Shown: positions 43,263 through 52,846, counted from the stretch's first letter. The stretch is DNA of 64,000 bases from an uncultured Eubacteriales bacterium (GCA_934454845.1 CAKSGV010000003.1:1-64000); one strand, 5' to 3'. Notes: generated by a model not told the origin, from the sequence alone. Made by a program: numbers and translations.

Positions 43263-43883
43263 TTGAGTTATAAGGGGGTAGTAGAAAAGAAAAATGATAA
43301 AATTAAGGTAATTATCATAAATACGTTACATAAGAATAAATGGAATATATCAGTAATAATTATTTCTTTGTTTGCCACATTAATTACTATGCTTATGTTC
43401 AGTGTGCCATTGACTATTAAAATATAAATATAACTACAAACGTTATAGAAAATTCATTTAATACTATTAGGGAGATCATTGATTTGCCACAAGAGCGAAC
43501 TGATGGCTATGAATGCGATAAAATTCAAGGATTATCTTTTGAAAATGTTTGTTTTAAATACAATCGAAGTGACTTTGGACTGGATAACATTTCATTTTCT
43601 ATCTCATCACCTTCTGTTATAGGGATTGCTGGTGAGTCAGGCGGTGAGCGTCAAAGAATTGCCATTGCAAATGCATTATTAAAAAAATATGATGTTATTT
43701 TGTTAGATGAATTTACCTCTGCTTTGGATATTAGTATAGAAAATAAAATTATGCAGCACATACTAATGCTTAAAGATAAGATAATCATCATTATTTCTCA
43801 TAGAATTTATACATTATTAAACTGTGATGAAATAATAATTATTAATAATGGCAAAATTATAGAACAAGGACAACCACAAAATC
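43263..43883 (+). pseudogene. Decayed RiPP-type ABC exporter gene
   Basis: TTG 43263 opens a frame with a first membrane helix (NISVIIISLFATLITMLMFS) that stops at TAA near 43,426. The next frame encodes the linker VIENSFNTIREIIDLPQE and the ATPase start LSFENVCFKYNRSDFGLDNI. GIAGESG, the first half of Walker A, is joined straight to GERQRIAIANALL, the end of the signature motif, so the whole region between is deleted. Walker B is VILLDEFTSALD. Most membrane helices are missing too. It is not functional. Confidence 0.85.
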
Positions 43884-44075
43884 TCTTACACTATTACTGC
43901 TATATTGACCGAAAAGTTTCTTCTTGAACATCATCTGACTTCGTGTTTTTATATGGGGTTGGTTATTTCCGATTGCAGTAGTGAGACTAAACGTAGAAAA
44001 AATCAGATAATATTATCAGAATATAATACTCAATGGTACAATCCAATTTATTTTACAAAAATCAATTTGGGTTAA
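43884..44075 (+). pseudogene. C-terminal scrap of a second RiPP nucleotidyltransferase-like gene
   Basis: The frame from 43884 encodes YTITAILTEKFLLEHHLTSC, FYMGLVISDCSSETKRRKNQ and IILSE, about three quarters identical over 46 residues to the end of the protein at 29999-31480 (YTITAILSNEFLKENNLNSY and on). It runs about 16 codons past the intact protein's end before TAA 44073. It is fused directly to the decayed ABC gene by deletion. Confidence 0.88.
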
Positions 44076-44145
44076 TGATAAACTACCTACCTATTTTTGT
44101 GAGCTGTCTAACGTTATTCAGAAAGAGATAGGGAAGAGATGTCCA

Positions 44146-44184
44146 CAAAGGGATAACTTCAAAAACGAAGTTATCCCTTTGTTG
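44146..44184. terminator. Strong hairpin terminator
   Basis: CAAAGGGATAACTTC (44146-44160) pairs perfectly with GAAGTTATCCCTTTG (44167-44181), 15 bp with a 6-nt loop. It follows the RiPP relics. The stretch 44,185-44,420 shows no recognisable gene. Confidence 0.8.
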
Positions 44185-44420
44185 GTTTATCTTGTAAATT
44201 CATCTCCTTTAAATGGGTTGAACTCTGGTAAGCGTAAACTCAATAATTGAGCAAATAAATGCTTATTGGAAACATTGTATTTATCTGCACATAAGGATTT
44301 TTCGCCTGCGATTTATGGTTTGTTGAGCATTTATTGTGTCGAGCGTTGCCGATAATTATAATTGTTTGTGGAAAGATTTAATAATCATTTTAATGTTTTA
44401 ACTTCCGGTAAGCAATAAAA

Positions 44421-44627
44421 AATAAGGGTAAAGAAAATAGTTCATTTTCTGTTAAGATTGAGGCGGTAGATGCAAGCGGTGCCAGAATAGACGACGATAC
44501 AGTTTATGTTGACAGCTTAAATGCGGGACAGACACAGGAAACCGAAGCTTTTACACTTATTACCGAGGAAACCGCTCAAAAGTTTAAAAACGCTGAATTT
44601 AAAGTTTTAGAGGTATCTAAATACTAA
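44421..44627 (+). pseudogene. 3' fragment of an FxLYD-like domain protein gene
   Basis: An open 68-codon frame without a start: SSFSVKIEAVDASGARIDDD, VYVDSLNAGQTQETEAFTLI, ending FKVLEVSKY. This is the C-terminal half of an FxLYD-type beta-sandwich domain usually found in lipoproteins of Firmicutes. GC content and codons resemble the chromosome to the right rather than the AT-rich RiPP relics to the left, so the acquired block probably ends just before it. Confidence 0.6.
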
Positions 44628-44658
44628 TAAATTTATTGTTTTGAACAATACTATTTTT

Positions 44659-44856
44659 ATGAGTTATTTTAATTATCATCAGACTGCCAAAAGGCTTATA
44701 AAAGAAAATAAATTAATTAAGTGGTATATCACAGAGAAACACAATAAAATTTCCCCTGCTTTGGTCCTTGTTTTCGACGATTTAAAGCACCCTGTAATGC
44801 CGATAAGGATCGAGCGGTGGGATGAGTATTTAAAAATATTAGAGGATTTAAAATAA
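44659..44856 (+). CDS. Small conserved hypothetical protein
   Basis: 65 residues from ATG 44659: MSYFNYHQTAKRLIKENKL, then a strand-rich part ending HPVMPIRIERWDEYLKILED. I recall similar short proteins (NYHxxAKRLI ... MPIRxERW) in many Ruminococcaceae, but no function. No strong ribosome site is visible. A TTG at 44641 gives six more residues. A terminator follows immediately. Confidence 0.6.
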   Translation: MSYFNYHQTAKRLIKENKLIKWYITEKHNKISPALVLVFDDLKHPVMPIRIERWDEYLKILEDLK

Positions 44857-44901
44857 ACCAATACTTTTAACTTTAAAAAGCGTTGGTTTATTTAATTTTT
44901 T
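44851..44901. terminator. Terminator after the small hypothetical gene
   Basis: AAATAAACCAA (44851-44861) pairs with TTGGTTTATTT (44883-44893), followed by AATTTTTT. Confidence 0.7.
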
Positions 44902-44915
44902 CGTTGCGTGTTACC

Positions 44916-44944
44916 TTGACTTTTCCTCGCGGTTGCACTAATAT
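44916..44944 (+). promoter_or_regulatory. Promoter of the glycyl radical enzyme operon
   Basis: TTGACT (44916-44921) and TAATAT (44939-44944) with a 17-bp spacer, 36 nt before the start codon of the enzyme. Confidence 0.6.
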
Positions 44945-44979
44945 ATTAAATATAAAAATATATTAAAAAAGGTGAAGAA

Positions 44980-46965
44980 ATGGATAAGAAACTTTACGAT
45001 TTTTTTGTGAATAAATGCCATAAAAAATACAGGTATCCTGTTAATTATGATTTGAAAACAGAATATTCTGAAAAAGGTCTTTCTCCGATAGAGAGAATGA
45101 GCGATAGGTTCGAAAAAATGTGTAAAGCTCAAACTCCGCATATTTTCGAAAATGAGCAGATAGTTTTTATGCGCACAACAGAAAATCTCCCCGAAATATT
45201 CACTCCTGAGGAATGGGCAGATATTAAGAAAAAGCAATTTATTCACGAGCTGGGCTTTATGTCAAACCTTTCGCCGAATTATTACGGTACTATAAAGGTC
45301 GGCTTGCTTGAAAAAAGAAAGACTTCCGATATTTACGGTCAGCGCGCGATAGACAATATCATTATGCTTTCCGATAAATATCTTGAAGAGGCTAAAAGGA
45401 TCGGCAGAGAAGATATAGTTGAAATTTTAACGCAGGTGCCGAGATATCCTGCAAGAAATTTCAGAGAAGCTTTGCAGTTTTTCAGAATTCTTCATTTTTC
45501 GCTTTGGCTTGAGGGAAATTATCATAACACAATAGGCAGATTTGATAAATATCTGTATCCTTATCTTAAAAATGATATTGAAAACGGAGTTTTAGACCGT
45601 GCCTCGGCGCTTGACCTGCTTGAAGATTTCTTCCTCTCATTTAATAAGGACAGTGATCTTTACGTGGGCGTTCAGCAGGGGGATAACGGTCAGAGCATGA
45701 TGCTCGGCGGTTGTGATGAAGAGGGAAATGAAATATTCAATCTTCTTTCCGAGCTGTGTTTGGAAGCAAGCTATAATAATAAGCTAATAGATCCGAAAAT
45801 AAACCTGCGCGTAAGCAAAAAAACGCCTAAAGAGATATATACTAAAGCAAGCCACCTAACAAAAGCCGGCTTAGGCTTTCCGCAGTATTCGAATGATGAT
45901 ATTGTTATTCCCGCGCTCTGCAAGCTTGGCTATGAAGAAAAAGACGCGGCAAATTATGCCGTTGCGGCGTGCTGGGAGTTTATAATCCCATTTGTGGGAG
46001 CGGATGTTGCAAATATCGGAGCGCTTTCTTATGCTAAGGCGATAGATGTCGCTTTTCATAATGACCTTAAAAATTGCGAAACCTATGAAGAATTTTTCTC
46101 TTCTGTGAAAAAAAGAATAAACGAGCAGTGCGATGAAATATGTTTGGGACTTGAAAACCTGTGGTTTGTTCCGTCACCGTTTATGAATGTGCTTATGGAC
46201 TGCGATATTTATAACGGCGGAAAATATAACAACTTCGGTATTCACGGTACGGGAATAGCCACTGCCGCCGACAGCCTTGCCGCTATCAAAAAATATGTAT
46301 ATGAAGAAAAGAGTATTTCTAAAGACGATTACATAAAAGCTGTCGACGAAAACTTTAAAAACAATAATCTGTTGCTTCATAAGCTTCGCTATGAAAGTCC
46401 TAAGCTTGGAAACAATGATGATTATGTAGACGAAATAGCGGTAAAATTGCTTGACGCTTTTTCCGATTCGCTTTCCGGCAGGAAAAATTGCCGCGGCGGA
46501 ATTTTCCGCGCAGGCACGGGAAGCGCGATGTATTATTTATGGCACGCTGACGAGTTAGGTGCTTCGCCCGACGGCAGATTAAAAGGCGAGCCGCTCGGTA
46601 CAAACTTCTCTGTAAGCCTTTTTGCTAAAGTAAAAGGTCCTGTTTCTGTAATAGGCTCTATGACAAAACCTCATTTTGAAAGAGCGATAAACGGCGGACC
46701 GCTTACTCTTGAATTCCACCAGTCCCTATTTACAGACGAAGAAAGCATTGAAAAGGTCGGTACTATAGTAAAATCTTTTATAGACCGCGGCGGTCATCAG
46801 CTGCAGCTCAATGCTGTAAATGTTGAAAAACTTAAAGACGCACAGATACACCCTGAAAATTACAAACAGCTAGTTGTAAGAATTTGGGGTTGGAGTGCTT
46901 ATTTCGTAGAGCTTGATAAAGAATATCAGGATCAGGTAATAGCAAGACAGGTCTATTCTGTATGA
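44980..46965 (+). CDS. Glycyl radical enzyme (pyruvate formate-lyase superfamily), subtype unknown
   Basis: 661 residues, shorter than most of the family. The active-site loop reads AVAACWEFIIPFVG with Cys331 and Glu333, the Cys-x-Glu spacing of eliminase-type members (GCVE). The C-terminal glycyl loop is VVRIWGWSAYF with Gly637; the residue before Gly is Trp where Ser or Ala is usual. VQQGDNGQSMMLGGCDEEG is the family's substrate-side strand. It needs the activase encoded next (4-nt overlap) and strict anoxia. The substrate cannot be assigned: the CWEF loop does not match choline, diol, hydroxyproline or PFL signatures I know. Confidence 0.88.
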   Translation: MDKKLYDFFVNKCHKKYRYPVNYDLKTEYSEKGLSPIERMSDRFEKMCKAQTPHIFENEQIVFMRTTENLPEIFTPEEWADIKKKQFIHELGFMSNLSPNYYGTIKVGLLEKRKTSDIYGQRAIDNIIMLSDKYLEEAKRIGREDIVEILTQVPRYPARNFREALQFFRILHFSLWLEGNYHNTIGRFDKYLYPYLKNDIENGVLDRASALDLLEDFFLSFNKDSDLYVGVQQGDNGQSMMLGGCDEEGNEIFNLLSELCLEASYNNKLIDPKINLRVSKKTPKEIYTKASHLTKAGLGFPQYSNDDIVIPALCKLGYEEKDAANYAVAACWEFIIPFVGADVANIGALSYAKAIDVAFHNDLKNCETYEEFFSSVKKRINEQCDEICLGLENLWFVPSPFMNVLMDCDIYNGGKYNNFGIHGTGIATAADSLAAIKKYVYEEKSISKDDYIKAVDENFKNNNLLLHKLRYESPKLGNNDDYVDEIAVKLLDAFSDSLSGRKNCRGGIFRAGTGSAMYYLWHADELGASPDGRLKGEPLGTNFSVSLFAKVKGPVSVIGSMTKPHFERAINGGPLTLEFHQSLFTDEESIEKVGTIVKSFIDRGGHQLQLNAVNVEKLKDAQIHPENYKQLVVRIWGWSAYFVELDKEYQDQVIARQVYSV

Positions 46966-47717
46966 CAGGGATTGTTTTTGATATAAAAGAGCTTGCTGTT
47001 CACGACGGGCCGGGGCTAAGGACTACCGTATTTTTTAAGGGCTGCCCCCTTAGATGCAGATGGTGCCATAATCCCGAGGGATTAAAAGCAGAGCCTCAGC
47101 TTATGGTGAAAGATAATTGCTGCAAGCATTGCGGACTATGTCGGATGCCGTGTTATCACGCAGAATGTCAGCCTTATAAGCGGTGTCTTCACGCCTGCCC
47201 CGATAATCTTATCAGCGTTTCGGGAAGAAAAATCGATTCAAAAGAGCTCGCAAAAGAGCTTATAAAAAGCGCGGAGCCTTTAGGAGATAATTTCGGAGGA
47301 ATCACTTTTTCAGGCGGCGAGCCGCTTATGCAACCCGATTTTTTAATCGAAACTGCCGAAAATCTTCAAGGATATCATTTATGCGTTGAAACGAGCGGAT
47401 ATGCAGAATCGGAAGTTTTTAAAAAAGTGATAGATAAGCTTGATTTTATCATTATGGATATCAAGCTTGCTGACAGCCTTGAGCATTTAAAATATACCGG
47501 CGTTAAAAACGAAATTATTCTTAAAAACTTTGAAATCTTAAGAAACAGCGAAAAACCGTATCTTATCAGAACTCCGCTTATTCCCGGCATTACCGATACA
47601 AAAGAAAATCTTTCAAAGATAAAAGATATTATAGGTGAAAGCAATTATGAAACCCTGCCGTATAACGAAATGGCGGGAGCAAAATATAAAATGCTCGGAA
47701 TGAATTATTCTTTATAA
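46962..47717 (+). CDS. Glycyl radical enzyme activating enzyme (radical SAM)
   Basis: 251 residues. The radical SAM motif CPLRCRWC follows FDIKELAVHDGPGLRTTVFF, the standard start of these activases. A ferredoxin-like insert holds CCKHCGLCRMPC and a further CxxxCxxxxC set for auxiliary 4Fe-4S clusters. GGITFSGGEPLMQPDFLIE is the SAM-binding GGE region. It abstracts hydrogen from Gly637 of the upstream enzyme. ATG 46962 overlaps the enzyme's stop by 4 nt, so the pair is co-translated. Confidence 0.93.
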   Translation: MTGIVFDIKELAVHDGPGLRTTVFFKGCPLRCRWCHNPEGLKAEPQLMVKDNCCKHCGLCRMPCYHAECQPYKRCLHACPDNLISVSGRKIDSKELAKELIKSAEPLGDNFGGITFSGGEPLMQPDFLIETAENLQGYHLCVETSGYAESEVFKKVIDKLDFIIMDIKLADSLEHLKYTGVKNEIILKNFEILRNSEKPYLIRTPLIPGITDTKENLSKIKDIIGESNYETLPYNEMAGAKYKMLGMNYSL

Positions 47718-47739
47718 AAAAGAGGAAGATTTTTTAAAT

Positions 47740-48600
47740 ATGTGGATACTATTCGCGCTCGGCTCCGCATTATTCGGAGGAATAACAGCAATTCTTGCAA
47801 AATGCGGAATTAAAAAAACCGATTCTGATGTTGCTACTGCGGTAAGAACAATTATAGTCTTATTGTTTTCTTGGATAATGGTTTTTATTGCGGGTTCTGC
47901 ACAAACGATAAGGGATATCAGCGCTAAAACCTTTCTTTTTTTGATTTTTTCCGGAATTTCTACAGGCGCTTCCTGGCTTTGCTATTTCAGAGCTTTGCAG
48001 CTCGGAAATGTAAATAAGGTTGTACCGATAGATAAATCTTCAACAGTTCTTACGATTATTCTTGCTTTCATTTTTTTAGGTGAGCAAATAACCGTTTTTA
48101 AAGCAGTTGCGGTCGTGCTTATAGGCATTGGAACTTTTTTGATGATAGAAAAGAAAAATGAGCCCGATAAAGTGCACGAAAAGAAATCATGGTTTCTTTA
48201 TGCGGTGCTTTCGGCAGTATTTGCCGCTCTGACTTCGATATTAGGCAAAATAGGAATTGAGAATGTGGAGTCTAATCTTGGAACTGCTGTCAGGACCTCG
48301 GTAGTCCTTGCTATGGCTTTTATAATTGTTTTTATAAAGAAAAAACAAAGTCTTTTAAAGGCTATACCTAAAAACGAACTTTTATTTATCTGCCTTTCTG
48401 GGATTGCAACGGGTGCTTCCTGGCTTTGCTATTATAAAGCTTTAAAATACGGACCTGCAAGCGCTGTTGTTCCGATAGATAAGTTAAGCATTTTGGTAAC
48501 CGTGGGATTTTCTTATCCCGTGTTTAAAGAAAAGCTTTCTTTAAAATCTTTTATCGGTCTTTTAATGATAGTTATAGGAACATTTGTTATGATAATTTAA
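47740..48600 (+). CDS. EamA/DMT family transporter
   Basis: 286 residues with ten predicted membrane helices in two EamA repeats. The repeats are obvious: FSGISTGASWLCYFRALQLG in the first half and LSGIATGASWLCYYKALKYG in the second, each followed by a VVPIDK motif. DMT proteins move metabolites across the membrane. It is 22 nt after the activase and may carry the substrate or product of the glycyl radical enzyme, which is inference. Confidence 0.85.
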   Translation: MWILFALGSALFGGITAILAKCGIKKTDSDVATAVRTIIVLLFSWIMVFIAGSAQTIRDISAKTFLFLIFSGISTGASWLCYFRALQLGNVNKVVPIDKSSTVLTIILAFIFLGEQITVFKAVAVVLIGIGTFLMIEKKNEPDKVHEKKSWFLYAVLSAVFAALTSILGKIGIENVESNLGTAVRTSVVLAMAFIIVFIKKKQSLLKAIPKNELLFICLSGIATGASWLCYYKALKYGPASAVVPIDKLSILVTVGFSYPVFKEKLSLKSFIGLLMIVIGTFVMII

Positions 48601-48603
48601 AAA

Positions 48604-48638
48604 ACAAAACCCGAAGAAGTTTTCTTCGGGTTTTAAAA
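48604..48638. terminator. Bidirectional terminator
   Basis: AAAACCCGAAGAA and TTCTTCGGGTTTT form a 13-bp stem with a 3-nt loop between the convergent EamA and ABC genes. Confidence 0.88.
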
Positions 48639-48639
48639 T

Positions 48640-50373
48640 TTACTGAATAGTCCAGTTGCCTGTGCATCTTTGGAGGTCGGCCATATGAGTGTAAATTCCG
48701 TTTTTCTTATAGAGCTCTTCGGGTGAGCCTTCTTCTGCAACCGTTCCGTCGGATAAAACAACGATTTTATCGGCACCTGCAACAGTTCTCATTCGGTGAG
48801 CGATTATAAGCACTGTTTTATTTTTGATAAGCCTTGAAAGAGCGGTTTGAATGAGCGTTTCGTTTTCCACATCAAGGCTTGCGGTCGCTTCGTCGAGCAG
48901 AATTATCGGAGCGTCTTTTAAGAAAGCGCGCGCGATCGAAATTCTCTGCCTTTCTCCTCCCGAAAGCTCACAGCCGTTTTCACCTATCTCGGTGTTCCAC
49001 TTATCAGGAAGTTTTAATGCGAATTCATCGCAGTTTGCAAGCTTTGCCGCAGCTATGACTTCTTCGTCGGTAGCGTCTTTGCGGCCGAGCCTTATATTTT
49101 CCATAATAGTATTATCAAATAATGTTACATCTTGAAAAACTATTGAATAAAGGCTCATCAGCTTTTCGGGATCGATTTTTGAGATATCTGTCTTACCCAC
49201 TGTTATAGTGCCTTTCTGATTATCCCAAAATCTTGCGGCAAGTCTTGAAACAGTGGTTTTGCCTCCGCCCGAAGGTCCAACGAGCGCCGTTACTTCTCCT
49301 TGTTTTGCCGTAAACGAAACATCTTTAAGCACTGTTTCAGAGCTGTCATATGAAAAGCCGACATTTTTAAATTCTATATCGTATCCTTCGGTATTAAAAG
49401 TTTCGCTGCCCGTTTGAACAGGGTGATCGAAAATTTCATTCATTCTTGCAACATTCGTTCTCATAGCTATCACCGCCGCGAGGTTTTGAAGAGCGCCCTG
49501 CATAGGATCATAAAGTCTTGATGCCGCGATAAGGAACATAAAGAATGTGAGCGCGCTTATACTTCCTTTTATAAGCAATACAGAGCCTGTGAGTGCAACT
49601 GTGGCAATTCCGAGTTTTAAAACGGCTCCCGCTGAGGTTACGAATACTGCTGTTGTAAATTCCGCTGAAACCGACTGCTTTTCCACCGCTTTTATTTTTG
49701 AGGAAAGCCCCTTTAAATATTCATTTTCGGCATTATTGGATTTAAGATCGCGCAGAGTTTCAATATATTCCTGAATTCCGTCGGCACAGATCATTTTAAT
49801 TTTCATTGTTTTTTTCTGCACTTTATCCTGGATTTTGTAGCTGAAAAGCACTATTGCGATCGAAACGGGTATTACCCATAGCGCCGCAAGAGCCATTTTA
49901 GCGTCAAAGAAAAATAAGCTTAATGCTATAACAATTGTTGAAATAAGAGATCCGAAAAGCCCGGGGATATAATGCGAGCAGTCCTTTTCAAGCACTTCGC
50001 AGTCCGCCATGATCGTGCTTGTAAGATCGGCAAGATCTTTTTTTGAGAAGAAAGAAAGGGGAAGCTTGCGCAGTCTTTCCGCAATACTAAGCCGTCTTTT
50101 TCCGCTTTCCTCGTAAGTTGTGAAAAATGTGCTGTTATATTGAATATAGGTCGTTAAAAGTATAACGGCAAAGCAGATAACAGTTCCGGCAATATAAAAT
50201 CCTATTCTCTCTAAAGCCTTTTTACCGTCTAAAAAATCGGAAATAAGAAAATAGATAAGTCCCATAGGAAGCATAAATGCAATATTCTGCAAAGCGCAGG
50301 CGATTATACCTTTTAATATACCCACAGCGCCTTCTTTTGAGCTTGCCGTGGCTCGTTTTATAAATTTAATCAT
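48640..50373 (-). CDS. ABC exporter half 2 (permease-ATPase fusion)
   Basis: 577 residues: six membrane helices in the first 300, then the ATPase domain with Walker A GPSGGGKTTVSRLAARF, signature ELSGGERQRISIARAF and Walker B IILLDEATASLD. The start ATG 50373 is chosen because it overlaps the partner's stop by 4 nt and follows GAGGAAATG; the frame is open 27 nt upstream. It pairs with the gene at 50370-52145 as a heterodimeric exporter of the IrtAB/multidrug type under the TetR gene upstream. Substrate unknown. Confidence 0.9.
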   Translation of the reverse strand: MIKFIKRATASSKEGAVGILKGIIACALQNIAFMLPMGLIYFLISDFLDGKKALERIGFYIAGTVICFAVILLTTYIQYNSTFFTTYEESGKRRLSIAERLRKLPLSFFSKKDLADLTSTIMADCEVLEKDCSHYIPGLFGSLISTIVIALSLFFFDAKMALAALWVIPVSIAIVLFSYKIQDKVQKKTMKIKMICADGIQEYIETLRDLKSNNAENEYLKGLSSKIKAVEKQSVSAEFTTAVFVTSAGAVLKLGIATVALTGSVLLIKGSISALTFFMFLIAASRLYDPMQGALQNLAAVIAMRTNVARMNEIFDHPVQTGSETFNTEGYDIEFKNVGFSYDSSETVLKDVSFTAKQGEVTALVGPSGGGKTTVSRLAARFWDNQKGTITVGKTDISKIDPEKLMSLYSIVFQDVTLFDNTIMENIRLGRKDATDEEVIAAAKLANCDEFALKLPDKWNTEIGENGCELSGGERQRISIARAFLKDAPIILLDEATASLDVENETLIQTALSRLIKNKTVLIIAHRMRTVAGADKIVVLSDGTVAEEGSPEELYKKNGIYTHMADLQRCTGNWTIQ

Positions 50374-52145
50374 TTCATTTCCTCCTTTGAAACCTTCCAA
50401 AGAACAGAAGCGTTGTAATCAGACCACATTTTTGCAAAAATTCCTTTTTTGCCGCAAAGCTCGTCAAGCTTGCCGCGTTCTGCAATTTTTCCGTCTTCAA
50501 TAACATAGATGCAGTCGGCGTTTGCCACAGTAGAAAGTCTGTGCGCGATCATAATTACTGTTTTACCTCGCGATAGTTCGCTGAAAGCTTTCTGCACCTT
50601 TGCCTCGTTATCGGGATCTGCAAAAGCGGTAGCCTCGTCAAGGATAAGAATGGGCGAATTTTTAAGCACCGCTCTTGCAATGGCAATCCGTTGCTGCTCT
50701 CCTCCGGAAAGGTATATGCCATGCGATCCTATCACCGTGTCGGCGCCTTGCGGGAATTTTTCGATTATATCGGAGCATTGAGCGGTTTTTAAAGCGTTTA
50801 AGACTTCTTCTTTTGAGGCGTCAGGTCTTGCTAATTTAACATTATTGAAGATAGACTCTTTAATAAGCTTGCTGTTTTGGAAAACAAATGAGACCGTATT
50901 CATAAGTTCTTCTTTTGAAATATTTTTAATATCCGCTCCGCCGATTTTGATGCTTCCGGAATCGACATCAAAAAATCTCGAAACAAGTGAGGCAAGAGTA
51001 GATTTTCCTCCGCCTGACGGTCCTACAAACGCAACTGTTTGCCCGGGCTCAATTTTAAGGGAAATGCCTTTTATTATTTCTTTTGATTTTTCATATCCGA
51101 AGTGAACATTATCAAGCTCCACTGAAGAGTCGGCAGGGGAAACGGGGCTTTCGCTGATACTTAACGGCTTTGCATTTAAAACTGTATCTATTCTGTTAAG
51201 CGCGTCAGCAACGATCATATTATTTTCGCTCATATACATAATTTTCGTAAGTGTGAGAGAAATAACGGGTGTTATAATTATATAAAAAAGAATATTCAGT
51301 AAAAATTCGTTTGTAACTCCGTCTTTTGTAAAGTAGAGTGCTCCGCCTATAAGGAAAGCAAAAACACCGTTTATTGCGGTAGTGTAAAGCAACATAGGCA
51401 GTCTCATTTGCTTAGTGTAGGCTATTACCCATTTTTCGTATTCATCGATAGTACCCTTGAATTTCTTAAAGGAAAATACCGATTGTCCGAAAGTTTTTAC
51501 AACAGGTATACCGCGGACATATTCGACCGCCTCGTTGGACATTGCCTCAAGCGCATTGTTATACTGTCTCATTTTTTCTTCCATACGCTTTCCCGTCATA
51601 GCGGACATAATAATAAATCCTAAAACTACGAGCACAAGGCTCAAAAGACCTAAACGCCAATCAAATACAAGCAGAAGCGCGAGCAAACCCACAGGCGTTG
51701 CCATTGCCGCGTATTTATCGGGGAGCTGGTGCGCAAGGTATGTTTCGGCGGCGCCCGTGCTCTCGTTAATTATTTTGCGGAGCTTTCCGCTTCCGATTTT
51801 TTCGGTAAACCCGATAGAAAGGTCGGATAAGGCTTTTGCGGTTTTAATTCTCAAAACCGTGGCGACTCTGAAAGCTGACAGATGCGAGCACATCAAAGCA
51901 CCGATATACATTAAAAAGGATAAAACGGCAAATAAAACCGCCTTAAATCCTAAGTTTGTAAGATCCTCGGCATTTTTAAAATCGGGTGCCGAATTTAAAA
52001 CCTCTTTAATGATCTTGAAGATCTCATAAAAAGGTATCAGCGCAACAAGTGCGCTTGCTGCCGAGAGTATCCAGGAAGCGTATGTTAGATATTTCCGCTT
52101 TCCCGCATATTCCATAAGCCTTGAAAGATTTGATTGTTTTTTCAA
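50370..52145 (-). CDS. ABC exporter half 1 (permease-ATPase fusion)
   Basis: 591 residues with the same build: membrane helices to about residue 310, Walker A GPSGGGKSTLASLVSRF, signature YLSGGEQQRIAIARAVL, Walker B ILILDEATAFAD. In ATAFAD the usual Ser-Leu/Met of ATASMD or ATSALD is changed, a difference often seen in one half of heterodimeric transporters. Start is TTG 52145 with AAGGAGGAATAA upstream. It is first after the TetR gene in a three-gene minus-strand operon. Confidence 0.9.
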   Translation of the reverse strand: MKKQSNLSRLMEYAGKRKYLTYASWILSAASALVALIPFYEIFKIIKEVLNSAPDFKNAEDLTNLGFKAVLFAVLSFLMYIGALMCSHLSAFRVATVLRIKTAKALSDLSIGFTEKIGSGKLRKIINESTGAAETYLAHQLPDKYAAMATPVGLLALLLVFDWRLGLLSLVLVVLGFIIMSAMTGKRMEEKMRQYNNALEAMSNEAVEYVRGIPVVKTFGQSVFSFKKFKGTIDEYEKWVIAYTKQMRLPMLLYTTAINGVFAFLIGGALYFTKDGVTNEFLLNILFYIIITPVISLTLTKIMYMSENNMIVADALNRIDTVLNAKPLSISESPVSPADSSVELDNVHFGYEKSKEIIKGISLKIEPGQTVAFVGPSGGGKSTLASLVSRFFDVDSGSIKIGGADIKNISKEELMNTVSFVFQNSKLIKESIFNNVKLARPDASKEEVLNALKTAQCSDIIEKFPQGADTVIGSHGIYLSGGEQQRIAIARAVLKNSPILILDEATAFADPDNEAKVQKAFSELSRGKTVIMIAHRLSTVANADCIYVIEDGKIAERGKLDELCGKKGIFAKMWSDYNASVLWKVSKEEMK

Positions 52146-52176
52146 AATTATTCCTCCTTAAAAAATTTATTGCGCA

Positions 52177-52194
52177 AGTTAGCGATTGCTAACT
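52177..52194. promoter_or_regulatory. Inverted repeat, likely TetR operator before the ABC genes
   Basis: AGTTAGC, GATT, GCTAACT: 7-bp arms with a 4-nt spacer, between the tetR stop and the first ABC start. Its position suits control of the exporter genes. Confidence 0.6.
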
Positions 52195-52216
52195 GATTTA
52201 TAAAAAATTAAAGGTT

Positions 52217-52834
52217 TTAAAAACCCATAATTTTTTTCCAGCCTGCTGTATAAAAATCCCGAAGCTCATTTAAGCATTCCTCGGCTTTATTTGCTTTTGT
52301 ATCGTGAATGATAAGCTCAAAAAATGCTGTGAAAAGTCCGCTTACAAGGATATGCTCTAAAAAAGGATCGACATTGTATTTCGGGTGACCGAGGGTTTCC
52401 ATAACTCTTGCGAAGGTATGGGTGGCGTCAATTTCGATACGCACCATATCGTCAATAATATTTTCATATTTTGTGCCTTGAGAAGAGCAGAGAATAAGCC
52501 TGAATTCTTCTTTATACTTAAAAGCATATTTCATCATTTCTAAAAGGCAGTTTCCTGATATCACGCCGATATTATCCGCCTGATCTTCCGGGTTAAGCTC
52601 GGTAAAGGTTTTTTGAGCCTGCCTGAACATATTTAAAAATGTTTCATATTTTTCGCTCACGATTGAATCAAAAAGCTCTTCTTTGCTTAAAAAGTATCCG
52701 TAAAACGCACCTGTGGTAACACCCGCATTATTCACGATATTTCTGAGTGAAGAAGATTTATAGCCTTTTTCAGCAAACTCTCTGCGAGCGGCTTCATATA
52801 TCTTTTCAAGAGTGGTTTTATTTTCTCCTGCCAT
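52217..52834 (-). CDS. TetR family regulator of the ABC exporter
   Basis: 205 residues. The N-terminal HTH is typical: TLEKIYEAARREFAEKGYKS, SSLRNIVNNAGVTTGAFYGY, FLSKEELFDSIVSEKYE. The C-terminal ligand domain is helical. ATG 52834 has GAGGACAAA upstream. It heads the operon tetR-ABC-ABC; its own promoter carries a palindrome (52847-52865) so it probably represses itself and, through the AGTTAGC repeat, the exporter. Confidence 0.9.
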   Translation of the reverse strand: MAGENKTTLEKIYEAARREFAEKGYKSSSLRNIVNNAGVTTGAFYGYFLSKEELFDSIVSEKYETFLNMFRQAQKTFTELNPEDQADNIGVISGNCLLEMMKYAFKYKEEFRLILCSSQGTKYENIIDDMVRIEIDATHTFARVMETLGHPKYNVDPFLEHILVSGLFTAFFELIIHDTKANKAEECLNELRDFYTAGWKKIMGF

Positions 52835-52846
52835 TTTGTCCTCCGA

